NCBI GenBank assembly: GCA_903854455.1
Contig: CAINWJ010000021.1
Span: 1-14,733, forward strand
DNA: 14,733 bases
Source of the DNA: Candidatus Peribacteria bacterium
GTDB lineage: Bacteria > Patescibacteriota > Gracilibacteria > Peribacterales > Peribacteraceae
Direction: 5' to 3'
The notes under the pieces are model-generated. The model saw nothing but the letters and a program-made list of their open reading frames with translations, did no database searches and was not told the origin of the DNA. Position 1 is the first letter of the stretch. The number at the start of each line of letters is the position of its first letter. Made by a program: the position numbers and the translations under genes. Shown in pieces: positions 1-6,298 of this stretch.

Positions 1-2
1 AC

Positions 3-683
3 ATCGAGCGGCTGCTCGTCTCATGCCAGGCGATTGATCTGAAGCATGCAATCTCTGCCGATCAGCTCTCACAGTGGATCCATGATCTCGTTGGCAAGAC
101 CGACGCGGATGCGTTCAATCTGAAGTTGCTGCTGATCGGCGCACCGGATCCGAAGAATGCAGCGCTCTCGATCATTCCTCTCGCACCCAAGTTTCCAGAC
201 AAGAAGCTCTATTCCAAGGGGGCAAGTATCATCACCGTGAAGTACGAGCGACAGTTCCCGCAGGCGAAGACGCTCAACATGCTCGGGAGCTACTTGGCGT
301 TTAGGAAAGCGAAAGAAGCCGGTTGTGAGGATGCACTCCTCATCAATCGCGACGGATGCATCACCGAAGGTACCCGGACCAACTTCCTGGCATTCCGCGG
401 TCAGACGATCATCTCGCCTCCACTTGAAGATATTCTTCTCGGCGTCACGCTCAAGCACGTCATGACTGTCGCGAGCGATGCAGGATTCAAAATTATTCAT
501 GAACCGATTCCGCTCTCCGGTCTGCCATCGATTGATGGCGCATGCATCACCAGTACGTCATCGAAGATCATGCCGCTCTCGATCATTGATGGCGTCAGCA
601 TTCCCATCCCCGAGACATTGAAAAATCTCATGAAGCAATTCGACGTTTTTCTGCAGAAGCAGGAATCCCGACCCCGACCCTGA
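3..683 (+). CDS. Class IV (fold-type IV) PLP-dependent aminotransferase, 3' part
   Basis: The frame is open from the window edge to TGA at 681-683, giving 226 residues of a protein whose N-terminus lies off the left edge. The residues seen are those of the IlvE/D-amino-acid aminotransferase/PabC fold. They include the AKTLN segment with the presumed PLP Schiff-base lysine (codon 267-269), the following Y-L-A-x-x-K-A helix, and the strand LLINRDGCITEGTRTNF with its conserved Glu and Asn. The DILLGVTL segment and the ITSTSS segment that closes the cofactor site follow. Such enzymes move amino groups between branched-chain or D-amino acids and 2-oxo acids, or cleave aminodeoxychorismate; the sequence alone does not separate these. 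A TTG at 126 is only an internal codon, because homology extends upstream. The last residues and stop codon are inside a period-6 repeat. It converges on the SLH gene. Confidence 0.85.
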   Translation: MERLLVSCQAIDLKHAISADQLSQWIHDLVGKTDADAFNLKLLLIGAPDPKNAALSIIPLAPKFPDKKLYSKGASIITVKYERQFPQAKTLNMLGSYLAFRKAKEAGCEDALLINRDGCITEGTRTNFLAFRGQTIISPPLEDILLGVTLKHVMTVASDAGFKIIHEPIPLSGLPSIDGACITSTSSKIMPLSIIDGVSIPIPETLKNLMKQFDVFLQKQESRPRP

Positions 684-700
684 TCCCCGATCCTGACCCT
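667..700. repeat. Period-6 tandem repeat spanning two convergent stop codons
   Basis: Units of the form CC[CT]GA[CT] begin at 667, 673, 679, 685 (one extra base) and 692, with a partial unit at 698. The array contains the TGA of the aminotransferase (681-683). It also touches the CTA (TAG on the minus strand) that ends the SLH gene (699-701). It encodes the terminal S-R-P-R-P of the aminotransferase. No inverted second arm is seen nearby. It resembles in style the other junction repeats in this window but has its own word and period. Confidence 0.7.
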
Positions 701-1739
701 ACTTCACCGGTGCTGCCGGCTGACTCTTGATCGTCCGGGCATCGTCCGCCATTTTCTTGGCGATGGCCTGCATCTGGTTGGCGATGGGTGCCAGCGCGGG
801 AGCGAATTCCTTGGCTTTAGCTGCAAGACCGTACGCTTCTTTTGCTGAAGCAATGGCACCATCGTAGTTCCCCGCCGTGCCCGCCTTGTATCCCATGACC
901 AGCGACTGGAAACCTTCGGAAACCTTCACGGCACCTTTCACGAGCGGCTCCGTCGGACGTGAAGCGAGGGCGCCGCGGGTGGCGAGGACGGATCTGGCTG
1001 CCGCCCACTCTGCCTGCGACATGTCCTTGGCATTGAGGAGCTGCAAAACGTTGCCGATGTCGGTCTCAGCCTGCGAGAGTAGGGCCTGGGTCCGGCGACC
1101 CTCGGTGTACATATCCAGACGATAGTAGAGGAGCGCCATCTGTCCACGGGTGATTTCCTGAGAGACTCCGATTGATCCATCCTGACCGACGGCAGTTACG
1201 GAGGACGCGAGTGCGAAGCGCATGACCGGGTAGAACCAGTCTGTTGAATTCTGTGCGTCTTGGGCGAGCGGTTTCTGCAAATCGGAGAAGGAACCCATGT
1301 AATTGAGCTTCTTGCTGACGAAGAGCATCTTCAAAAATGCGGCTTTGGAAACCGCTCCGTTCGGGTTGAACGTTGCCGCACTATCGACGATGCCGAGTGC
1401 CCTGGCAGCTTCGACGTAGGGAACGAACCATTGTCCTGCAGGAACATCAGTGAAGGTACTGCTCGTGATCTTCTGAAGCTGGTCAGGTGCGACCAGAGGC
1501 ACAACCAGGATCTTCGCAACCTGCGCGCGCGTCAGTTTGTCATTGGGCTTGAAAGTACCTCCAGCCTGGATGATCCCCTTGGCTGCGAGGTACTCCGCTG
1601 CGGCGAGGATCGGGCTGTCTTTGGGGATGTCGGTAAATGTCGCTGAACCGGTCTGCGCGAAAGCGCTAAGAGGGGACAAGCTCACCACGATACATGAGAC
1701 CGTGAGAGCAGCAAGACGGGTGGGCATCGTTGTCTTCAT
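699..1739 (-). CDS. Secreted protein with three SLH domains
   Basis: The protein has 346 residues from the chosen ATG. Residues 1-28 form a signal peptide: MKTTMPTR, a hydrophobic core, then A-F-A before Q. Three S-layer homology domains follow, at about 31-85 (F-T-D-I-P start, K-L-T-R-A-Q end), 92-140 (F-T-D-V-P start, V-S-K-A-A-F end) and 150-215 (F-S-D start, E-I-T-R-G-Q end). SLH triplets usually anchor proteins non-covalently to pyruvylated cell-wall polymers. The remaining 130 residues are alanine-rich, probably helical and unrecognised. They could pack as a small helical bundle. Alternative starts are ATG 1760 and GTG 1829; I prefer 1739 because it places the basic n-region directly before the hydrophobic core. 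No Shine-Dalgarno is visible for any of them. The gene is divergent from the fibre-like surface genes and is likely part of the same envelope locus. Confidence 0.85.
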   Translation of the reverse strand: MKTTMPTRLAALTVSCIVVSLSPLSAFAQTGSATFTDIPKDSPILAAAEYLAAKGIIQAGGTFKPNDKLTRAQVAKILVVPLVAPDQLQKITSSTFTDVPAGQWFVPYVEAARALGIVDSAATFNPNGAVSKAAFLKMLFVSKKLNYMGSFSDLQKPLAQDAQNSTDWFYPVMRFALASSVTAVGQDGSIGVSQEITRGQMALLYYRLDMYTEGRRTQALLSQAETDIGNVLQLLNAKDMSQAEWAAARSVLATRGALASRPTEPLVKGAVKVSEGFQSLVMGYKAGTAGNYDGAIASAKEAYGLAAKAKEFAPALAPIANQMQAIAKKMADDARTIKSQPAAPVK

Positions 1740-1852
1740 GGAACGGGGAGAAAGAAACATGGAGATGCTACCGCCGATAGGACGGGGGGGCAACGAGAAT
1801 ATGCATGCATCTGCGGACTTCAACCACACCCATAACGACCGGATTAAGTGAG

Positions 1853-1882
1853 TTTATAACATAATATTGTTTTTATTGTAAA
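1853..1882 (-). promoter_or_regulatory. Sigma-70-type promoter for the SLH gene
   Basis: Read on the minus strand, TTTACA (1877-1882, 5 of 6 to TTGACA) and TATAAA (1853-1858, 5 of 6 to TATAAT) are 18 bases apart. They sit in a markedly AT-rich stretch (about 1851-1930) in an otherwise GC-rich window. A transcript would start near 1846, giving a leader of about 107 bases to ATG 1739 or 17 bases to GTG 1829. Confidence 0.55.
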
Positions 1883-1892
1883 TATATGTTAT

Positions 1893-1898
1893 TATAAT
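1893..1898 (+). promoter_or_regulatory. Candidate -10 element for the 757-residue surface gene
   Basis: A perfect TATAAT lies 36 bases before ATG 1935, in the AT-rich divergent region. No good -35 is found at 16-18 bases; TTGTTT at 1867 is 20 bases away. The hexamer lies in a near-palindrome (TATTATAATA), so it also reads as TATAAT on the other strand. The interval from 1740 to 1934 holds no gene other than possible longer starts of the SLH gene. Confidence 0.4.
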
Positions 1899-1934
1899 AA
1901 AAATCATCCTCATCAATATCAATACATATTCCCG

Positions 1935-4208
1935 ATGAAACATCTCCTCGTCATCATCTGCAAGCGACTTACCCTAGCCATTGTCTTGGCGGGATGCATG
2001 ATGCCTGTTGCACAATCCGCTACCAGCCCTTCCTACCAATTGACGGGAAGCCCCATCGATCAAGCGACACCAGATGGAATCGTGTCACAGCACTACCAGA
2101 TGCGCGTGAATGATGTGACATGGCGCAAGCTGCCTGCAGTCAGTGCCAATTACAAGATCGTGCCACTCGGTGGCTTCAGTTCATCCAGTAGCAGTGCCAG
2201 TAGCGTCAGCAGTAGTGAAAATGCCTCATCGCAAGGAACGGTAACGTCGCCCGCAACCAATCGTCGCCCACGGCCCGCGGATGAATCGGCTTCGAGCGCA
2301 CCAACGCACGGAGCGGCATCATCCAGCAGTGCACCATCGACGCAATCTTCATCTTCTGTGTCATCTGCAGCATCGTCTGTTGCATCCTTTGTATCTTCGG
2401 AGGGAGCCATCCCGACAGGTCCCGTTACTGCAGAGCCTGGAGCACCGATCATCCATACCTTCTTTGATGCCATCGAGACGATACCTATCTGTACGCCGGT
2501 ACAGATCGTTACAACAGTGCAGACCGGGATCTCTCTGGCGTTCTGGATTCTCTTCCTCCTTATTATTGTCTGTACATGTGCCGTCTTCCACATGCTCAAG
2601 AGGAAGAAGATTCGTTACAAGAAGAACAAGAGCATGTTCGTGACTCTGGCAATCATTCTCATGCTTGCCATCATCGGGCTCTTCCTGTCGTTCGATCCTG
2701 AACGGGCACATGCCACCGGGACCGCTCCTCAGGCGATGGTTTACAACGGTCAGTTGCTTGATAGCGTCAATCAACCCATCACGGCGTCGCAGAACATTCG
2801 CTTCAGTTTCTGGAAGAGTACCGATGCCGTGATTGGTGATGTTACCGGAACAGGATCGATCAATACCGGTGCCCCTTCTTATGGAGATTGGCAGGAAGTG
2901 CATACGATCACACCGGATAGCCAGGGATACTTCTCCGTAGAATTGGGAACGATCACGCCGATTCCGGACATGTCTACACTTCCACCTGCGACACTCCTGA
3001 GTCTCTTTCTCCAGGTGGAAGTGAAAGTAGCAACGACACCGAATACGTCGTATGAACTTCTCGATATCGATCCGACCAATGACACCATGGATCGGTCGAG
3101 TGTGCTCTCGGTACCATTTGCACTCAATGCCGATCGTGTGGATCAGCGACATGTCGGTACGGGGAGTGGGGAGATCGCAGTGTTGGGGAGCGGAGGAATA
3201 TTGCCGATCAGTATGATTCCCGGAGGAACGAACGGAAATACCTTCGGCATCGATGCAGACGGTAATAGTGCAGGGGACTTGATGCTCCAGTTCGGATCGG
3301 TTCTGAATAAAACACTCTCCTATTCGATTAGCGATCATACTTTCCGCTTTAACGACAATGTGGATATTCAGGGAAACCTGACTGTCACGGGACTCATTAA
3401 TGGCATGGATCTCAATAATATCCTCGGATCAGCCGATGCTCTGCGCGTCTCCTCTGGGGGAGGGCTCAACGTGAACGTGTTCGGGGGCAGCTACCGTCTC
3501 AATGGCACAATAGTCAATTACTCGGGGGGATCGGCTGCTGTTGCTCCCAGTGCCAACCAGGTCATCTTCTTCGGTTCCGGTGGACTGACGGTCAGCCAGG
3601 CGGGATTCCCGATCGGATCCAGCTACATCCCGCTCGCGGAAGTCCTGACATCAGCCGGATCAGTTGTCACGGTCACCGACAGACGTGTGCTACAGAGTGA
3701 CGATCGTCAGCATAACGTGCTTGAGACCTTCACGCCGGCATATGAGAAGGCTTCCTATGAAGGTGATGGCAGTGACAACGTCGGTCAGCTCTCCGTTGGC
3801 AATGACAGTGCAACCCTCAAGAACTTCTACCGGTGGACATCCACGCGCACCACTCTCCAGGACTATGACATCATTCTACGCATTCCTATTTCTCCAGAGT
3901 TTGTACGCTGGTCACAGGGAAATGGAAATCATCCGCTGACGCTCCAGTATCATTCGACATCGGATAGCACTGCCGATAATGCCCTCGCCATTCAAGTCTT
4001 CGATACAGCCGGAGCCCCCGTGACCTTGTCCGGAGCCACCACCGGTCTGGCATCCACGACCTGGCGTACGACGATCGTCGATTTCCAGGGAACTCCCACG
4101 TGGACAGCTGGAGAAGAGATGGTTGTACGGTTCAAAGTTTCAGCAAAACAGGCTGCCGAAATGCATCTTGGCACGTTAAAGCTCTCGTCTGTAGATATGA
4201 ATCATTAA
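1935..4208 (+). CDS. Large secreted or membrane-anchored fibre-like surface protein with Ser-rich linker and internal two-helix hairpin
   Basis: The protein has 757 residues and a modular layout. Residues 1-30 are a signal peptide; it contains L-A-G-C (Cys21), a possible lipobox, as well as A-Q-S-A for ordinary cleavage. Residues 79-156 are a Ser/Ala-rich low-complexity linker. Two hydrophobic helices (about 199-221 and 235-253) flank a strongly basic loop (222-232), followed by A-H-A-T-G at 258-262. Residues 265-400 begin MVYNGQLLDSVNQPI and include DRSSVLSVPFALNAD. This is the opening domain common in bacterial tail-fibre-like extracellular proteins. A beta module near 435-495 has FG...KTL and GNLTVTG. 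Residues 600-757 are shared with the next gene. The role is unknown; surface adhesion or envelope structure is inference. The last codons overlap nothing, and the next gene starts 182 bases later. Confidence 0.85.
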   Translation: MKHLLVIICKRLTLAIVLAGCMMPVAQSATSPSYQLTGSPIDQATPDGIVSQHYQMRVNDVTWRKLPAVSANYKIVPLGGFSSSSSSASSVSSSENASSQGTVTSPATNRRPRPADESASSAPTHGAASSSSAPSTQSSSSVSSAASSVASFVSSEGAIPTGPVTAEPGAPIIHTFFDAIETIPICTPVQIVTTVQTGISLAFWILFLLIIVCTCAVFHMLKRKKIRYKKNKSMFVTLAIILMLAIIGLFLSFDPERAHATGTAPQAMVYNGQLLDSVNQPITASQNIRFSFWKSTDAVIGDVTGTGSINTGAPSYGDWQEVHTITPDSQGYFSVELGTITPIPDMSTLPPATLLSLFLQVEVKVATTPNTSYELLDIDPTNDTMDRSSVLSVPFALNADRVDQRHVGTGSGEIAVLGSGGILPISMIPGGTNGNTFGIDADGNSAGDLMLQFGSVLNKTLSYSISDHTFRFNDNVDIQGNLTVTGLINGMDLNNILGSADALRVSSGGGLNVNVFGGSYRLNGTIVNYSGGSAAVAPSANQVIFFGSGGLTVSQAGFPIGSSYIPLAEVLTSAGSVVTVTDRRVLQSDDRQHNVLETFTPAYEKASYEGDGSDNVGQLSVGNDSATLKNFYRWTSTRTTLQDYDIILRIPISPEFVRWSQGNGNHPLTLQYHSTSDSTADNALAIQVFDTAGAPVTLSGATTGLASTTWRTTIVDFQGTPTWTAGEEMVVRFKVSAKQAAEMHLGTLKLSSVDMNH

Positions 4209-4225
4209 GCAATTCATGGAGGTAG

Positions 4226-4259
4226 CATCCTTCCTATATAGAGAGGTGGAGGATGTTTT
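4226..4259 (+). terminator. Candidate weak intrinsic terminator after the 757-residue gene
   Basis: CATCCTTC (4226-4233) pairs with GGTGGATG-type bases at 4248-4255 (GGAGGATG, one G-T pair), leaving a 14-base loop. TTTT follows directly. The stem starts 18 bases after the stop codon. The loop is long for an efficient terminator. The rest of the gap to 4389 is AT-rich and shows no gene. Confidence 0.4.
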
Positions 4260-4361
4260 CTCCGAAGTATCTTGAATAAAAGGTTAGCCAGAAAACTAAA
4301 AATTTTAAAAAATATTCCTGTGTTGTGTCAATATAACTTCACAGCAGGGCTGATTGAGTTG

Positions 4362-4370
4362 TGGTATAGT
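4362..4370 (+). promoter_or_regulatory. Extended -10 promoter for the second surface gene
   Basis: TGGTATAGT matches the extended -10 form TGnTATAAT (5 of 6 in the hexamer). A transcript would begin near 4377, downstream of the in-frame TTG 4354 and ATG 4372. This favours ATG 4390 as the start, with a leader of about 13 bases. No convincing -35 is seen. Confidence 0.5.
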
Positions 4371-4389
4371 AATGCGATACCAAAAAAAT

Positions 4390-6156
4390 ATGAACACCCT
4401 TTCTGCCTTCCGTCGGACTTCCCTTGCATTTGCTGGGGTGGTGACAGCACTCGTCATCGGGTGCATTGCTATTGTTCCGACTGTACATGCCGCATCCGTT
4501 TCCTCCTGGAACCCGACACTGCTCGTGAATACTGAATCATTCCAAATGATTGATAGAGGTGACGGGACAACGGACATCGAGCTCCGCTTCGGTGCGACGA
4601 CTCAGACCATCAAGTTCCTGACAACGAACAAGTTTCAGTTCTCACATGGCATCAGCGTGCTTGGAACCATTTCCGGTTCCTCACTCAACGTGGACCGCAA
4701 TGCCACGATCGGTGGAAGTTTGACCGTGACGGGTGCCGTGCTCTCGCTTTCCAATATCACAGCGAAAGGCATCCTGTCGGGAAACTCGTTGGCAGTTTCC
4801 GCCAATGCCACTGTTTCCGGCTCTCTCCTTGTGAAAAACAACATCGCTGCCAAGGGTACGGTTTCAGGAGCGACTGTCACTGGATTTGGTCTCGGTTCAT
4901 GTAATGCTGCTGGGCAGAAACTAATCTACAACAGCGCGACGCAGAAATTTGAATGCGGCACAGACCTAGATACCTCGTGGTCCAACACAGGATCATTGAT
5001 GACAGGATTCGACGCCAGGTACGTGAAGAAGGCGGGCGATACCATGACAGGTACACTCACCATCAATCTGACCAGCGGATACATGGGACTGAAGGTCATG
5101 CAGATGCTCTCAGGATCCATCATCCACGCAGAGAAGACGCTGACATCATCTGGAACGATCCTCTCAACGGGCAATATCACAACCAGAGGAATATTGTCTG
5201 GAGCATTTCTCCGTGTCAGCGGACCTGCGGATGTTCATGGTCCCATGGCAGTGAGTGGGGCCATCCGAACAGATGGCGATCTTACAATTAATGATGATGC
5301 GGGGGCAGTGGACGCCATCCTTACCTTCGGAAACGCTTCCGGTAACCAGACACTGAAATTCCTGAATACTCTACAGAAATTCCAGTTCAGCAAACCGCTC
5401 AGCGTGCTTGGAACCATTTCCGGTTCCTCGCTCAACATTGATCGCAATGCGACAGTCGGCGGCACATTGTCCGTCACGGGTGCCATCCTCTCCAAGTCCA
5501 ATATCACGGCGAAGGGATATCTCTCCGGCTCAACTCTCACGGTCGATGGAAACGTTACGCTCCACGGTCAGACATATAATTTCCCGACAACCCAGACTAG
5601 TAACGGATTCTTGAAGACAGATGGCGCCGGCAACCTGACATGGTCCGCAACTGCCAGTATCGGTAACAGCAGCGGCTTCATCATCTCCTTGCACCCGGAG
5701 TACACGAATGCCATCTACTTCTCCTCCGGTTCGACGTTCATCGGACAGCTGACGGCCTCCGGCGGCGTCGCTGGAGTCAATGAGAACTTCTACCACTGGA
5801 CCAGCAGCAAGGCTGCCATCAATGACTACTGGATCGCGGTTCGTGTGCGCGTCCCGGACAACTTCAGCTCCTGGGATCCGGTCAAGCCGATCGAATTCCG
5901 CTACCGCACTGCTGACGGCACAGCCGGCAACAACCACGTCACCGTTCGCATGAAGGACACGGCCAATGCTGTCGTCGCTCTCTCCGGCAACGAAGGGCTT
6001 GCCAGTGCGACGTTCGCCACCGCAAACATCGGTATCACGGGCGGCACCTGGACACCCAAGGGATACTTCACGGTCTACGTGAAGATGGCAGCACTCACTG
6101 CGAAGTACGCAGAGGCAGGATTCCTGAACCTAAACTTCGAGTCGACAATGCCGTAA
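4390..6156 (+). CDS. Secreted fibre-like surface protein with repeated beta modules and a tail-fibre motif
   Basis: The protein has 588 residues from ATG 4390. Residues 1-34 form a signal peptide with basic F-R-R near the front, a hydrophobic core and V-H-A before A-S-V. The body is rich in G, S, T, N and V and holds two copies of a module. Each copy begins with FG and Q-T-[IL]-K-F-L, continues through SVLGTISGSSLN and ends near GNSL/GSTL; the copies are about 249 residues apart. A third, weaker copy lies between them (ILSTGNITTRGILSG). A short GQKLIYNS...FECGTD element with two Cys precedes FDARYVKKAGDTMTGTLTI, a repeat typical of phage and bacterial tail fibres. Residues 435-588 match the C-terminus of the upstream neighbour. 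The repeats suggest an elongated trimeric or beta-solenoid shaft with a C-terminal head; that architecture is inference. Confidence 0.85.
   Translation: MNTLSAFRRTSLAFAGVVTALVIGCIAIVPTVHAASVSSWNPTLLVNTESFQMIDRGDGTTDIELRFGATTQTIKFLTTNKFQFSHGISVLGTISGSSLNVDRNATIGGSLTVTGAVLSLSNITAKGILSGNSLAVSANATVSGSLLVKNNIAAKGTVSGATVTGFGLGSCNAAGQKLIYNSATQKFECGTDLDTSWSNTGSLMTGFDARYVKKAGDTMTGTLTINLTSGYMGLKVMQMLSGSIIHAEKTLTSSGTILSTGNITTRGILSGAFLRVSGPADVHGPMAVSGAIRTDGDLTINDDAGAVDAILTFGNASGNQTLKFLNTLQKFQFSKPLSVLGTISGSSLNIDRNATVGGTLSVTGAILSKSNITAKGYLSGSTLTVDGNVTLHGQTYNFPTTQTSNGFLKTDGAGNLTWSATASIGNSSGFIISLHPEYTNAIYFSSGSTFIGQLTASGGVAGVNENFYHWTSSKAAINDYWIAVRVRVPDNFSSWDPVKPIEFRYRTADGTAGNNHVTVRMKDTANAVVALSGNEGLASATFATANIGITGGTWTPKGYFTVYVKMAALTAKYAEAGFLNLNFESTMP
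4597..4827 (+). repeat. Intragenic module repeat, copy 1
   Basis: This encodes the module running from T-T-Q-T-I-K-F-L to the A-N-A-T-V-S-G-S turn. It contains a 30-base stretch (4653-4682) that recurs exactly at 5400-5429. The boundaries are approximate and set from protein similarity. Confidence 0.75.
5341..5574 (+). repeat. Intragenic module repeat, copy 2
   Basis: Second copy of the module at 4597-4827, offset by about 747 bases. It includes the exact 30-base match 5400-5429 and many synonymous differences elsewhere. The protein is far more conserved than the DNA outside the core, so the duplication looks old and under selection, with one recently homogenised patch possible. Confidence 0.75.
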
Positions 6157-6161
6157 TAGAG

Positions 6162-6254
6162 GAACCAGAAGAGTGAAAGGAACCAGATGAACCAGAGGAT
6201 TACAGATGTCGTTCTTCCTTTGCTTCCTCTGGTTCTTCTGTTTCCTCTGGTTCT
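6162..6254. repeat. Inverted pair of period-9 tandem arrays forming a long imperfect hairpin
   Basis: The left arm, 6162-6206, is five 9-base units: GAACCAGAN at 6162, 6180 and 6189, with degenerate units at 6171 and 6198. The right arm, 6210-6254, is five 9-base units, with TCTGGTTCT at 6228 and 6246, TCTGTTTCC at 6237 and looser units at 6210 and 6219. GAACCAGAGGA (6189-6199) pairs perfectly with 6225-6235. Weaker pairing continues outward to about 6168 and 6256. The hairpin starts a few bases after the TAA of the surface gene and ends about 45 bases before dnaN, so it could act as a terminator or 3' stabiliser. Confidence 0.75.
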
Positions 6255-6261
6255 TCCCCGC

Positions 6262-6290
6262 TTGCGCCGCAGCGTAAGTTGCTCTTCAAT
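6262..6290 (+). promoter_or_regulatory. Possible dnaN promoter
   Basis: TTGCGC (6262-6267) and TTCAAT (6285-6290) are 17 bases apart, and TTCAAT is 8 bases before ATG 6299. Both hexamers match consensus poorly (3 and 4 of 6). I list the site because the spacing and the near-leaderless placement repeat at murA, the TerC gene and the gene at 12321-12851. Confidence 0.25.
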
Positions 6291-6298
6291 GCGCGCAT

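Noticed and set aside
1740..1829. 30-residue extension of the SLH protein from GTG 1829
   Set aside because: It would place a long non-hydrophobic stretch ahead of a clear signal peptide. It is kept only as an alternative start.
2361..3338. 325-codon open frame antisense to the surface gene
   Set aside because: It lies wholly within a well-supported gene on the other strand, has low-complexity charged composition and no recognisable motif; it is a by-product of the codon use.
4354..4389. TTG 4354 or ATG 4372 as start of the second surface protein
   Set aside because: The extended -10 at 4362-4370 would start the transcript downstream of both, and the signal peptide is well formed from ATG 4390.
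6157..6298. Insertion-sequence ends or attachment site at the period-9 inverted repeat
   Set aside because: No transposase, no target duplication, and the arms are tandem words rather than a single terminal repeat.
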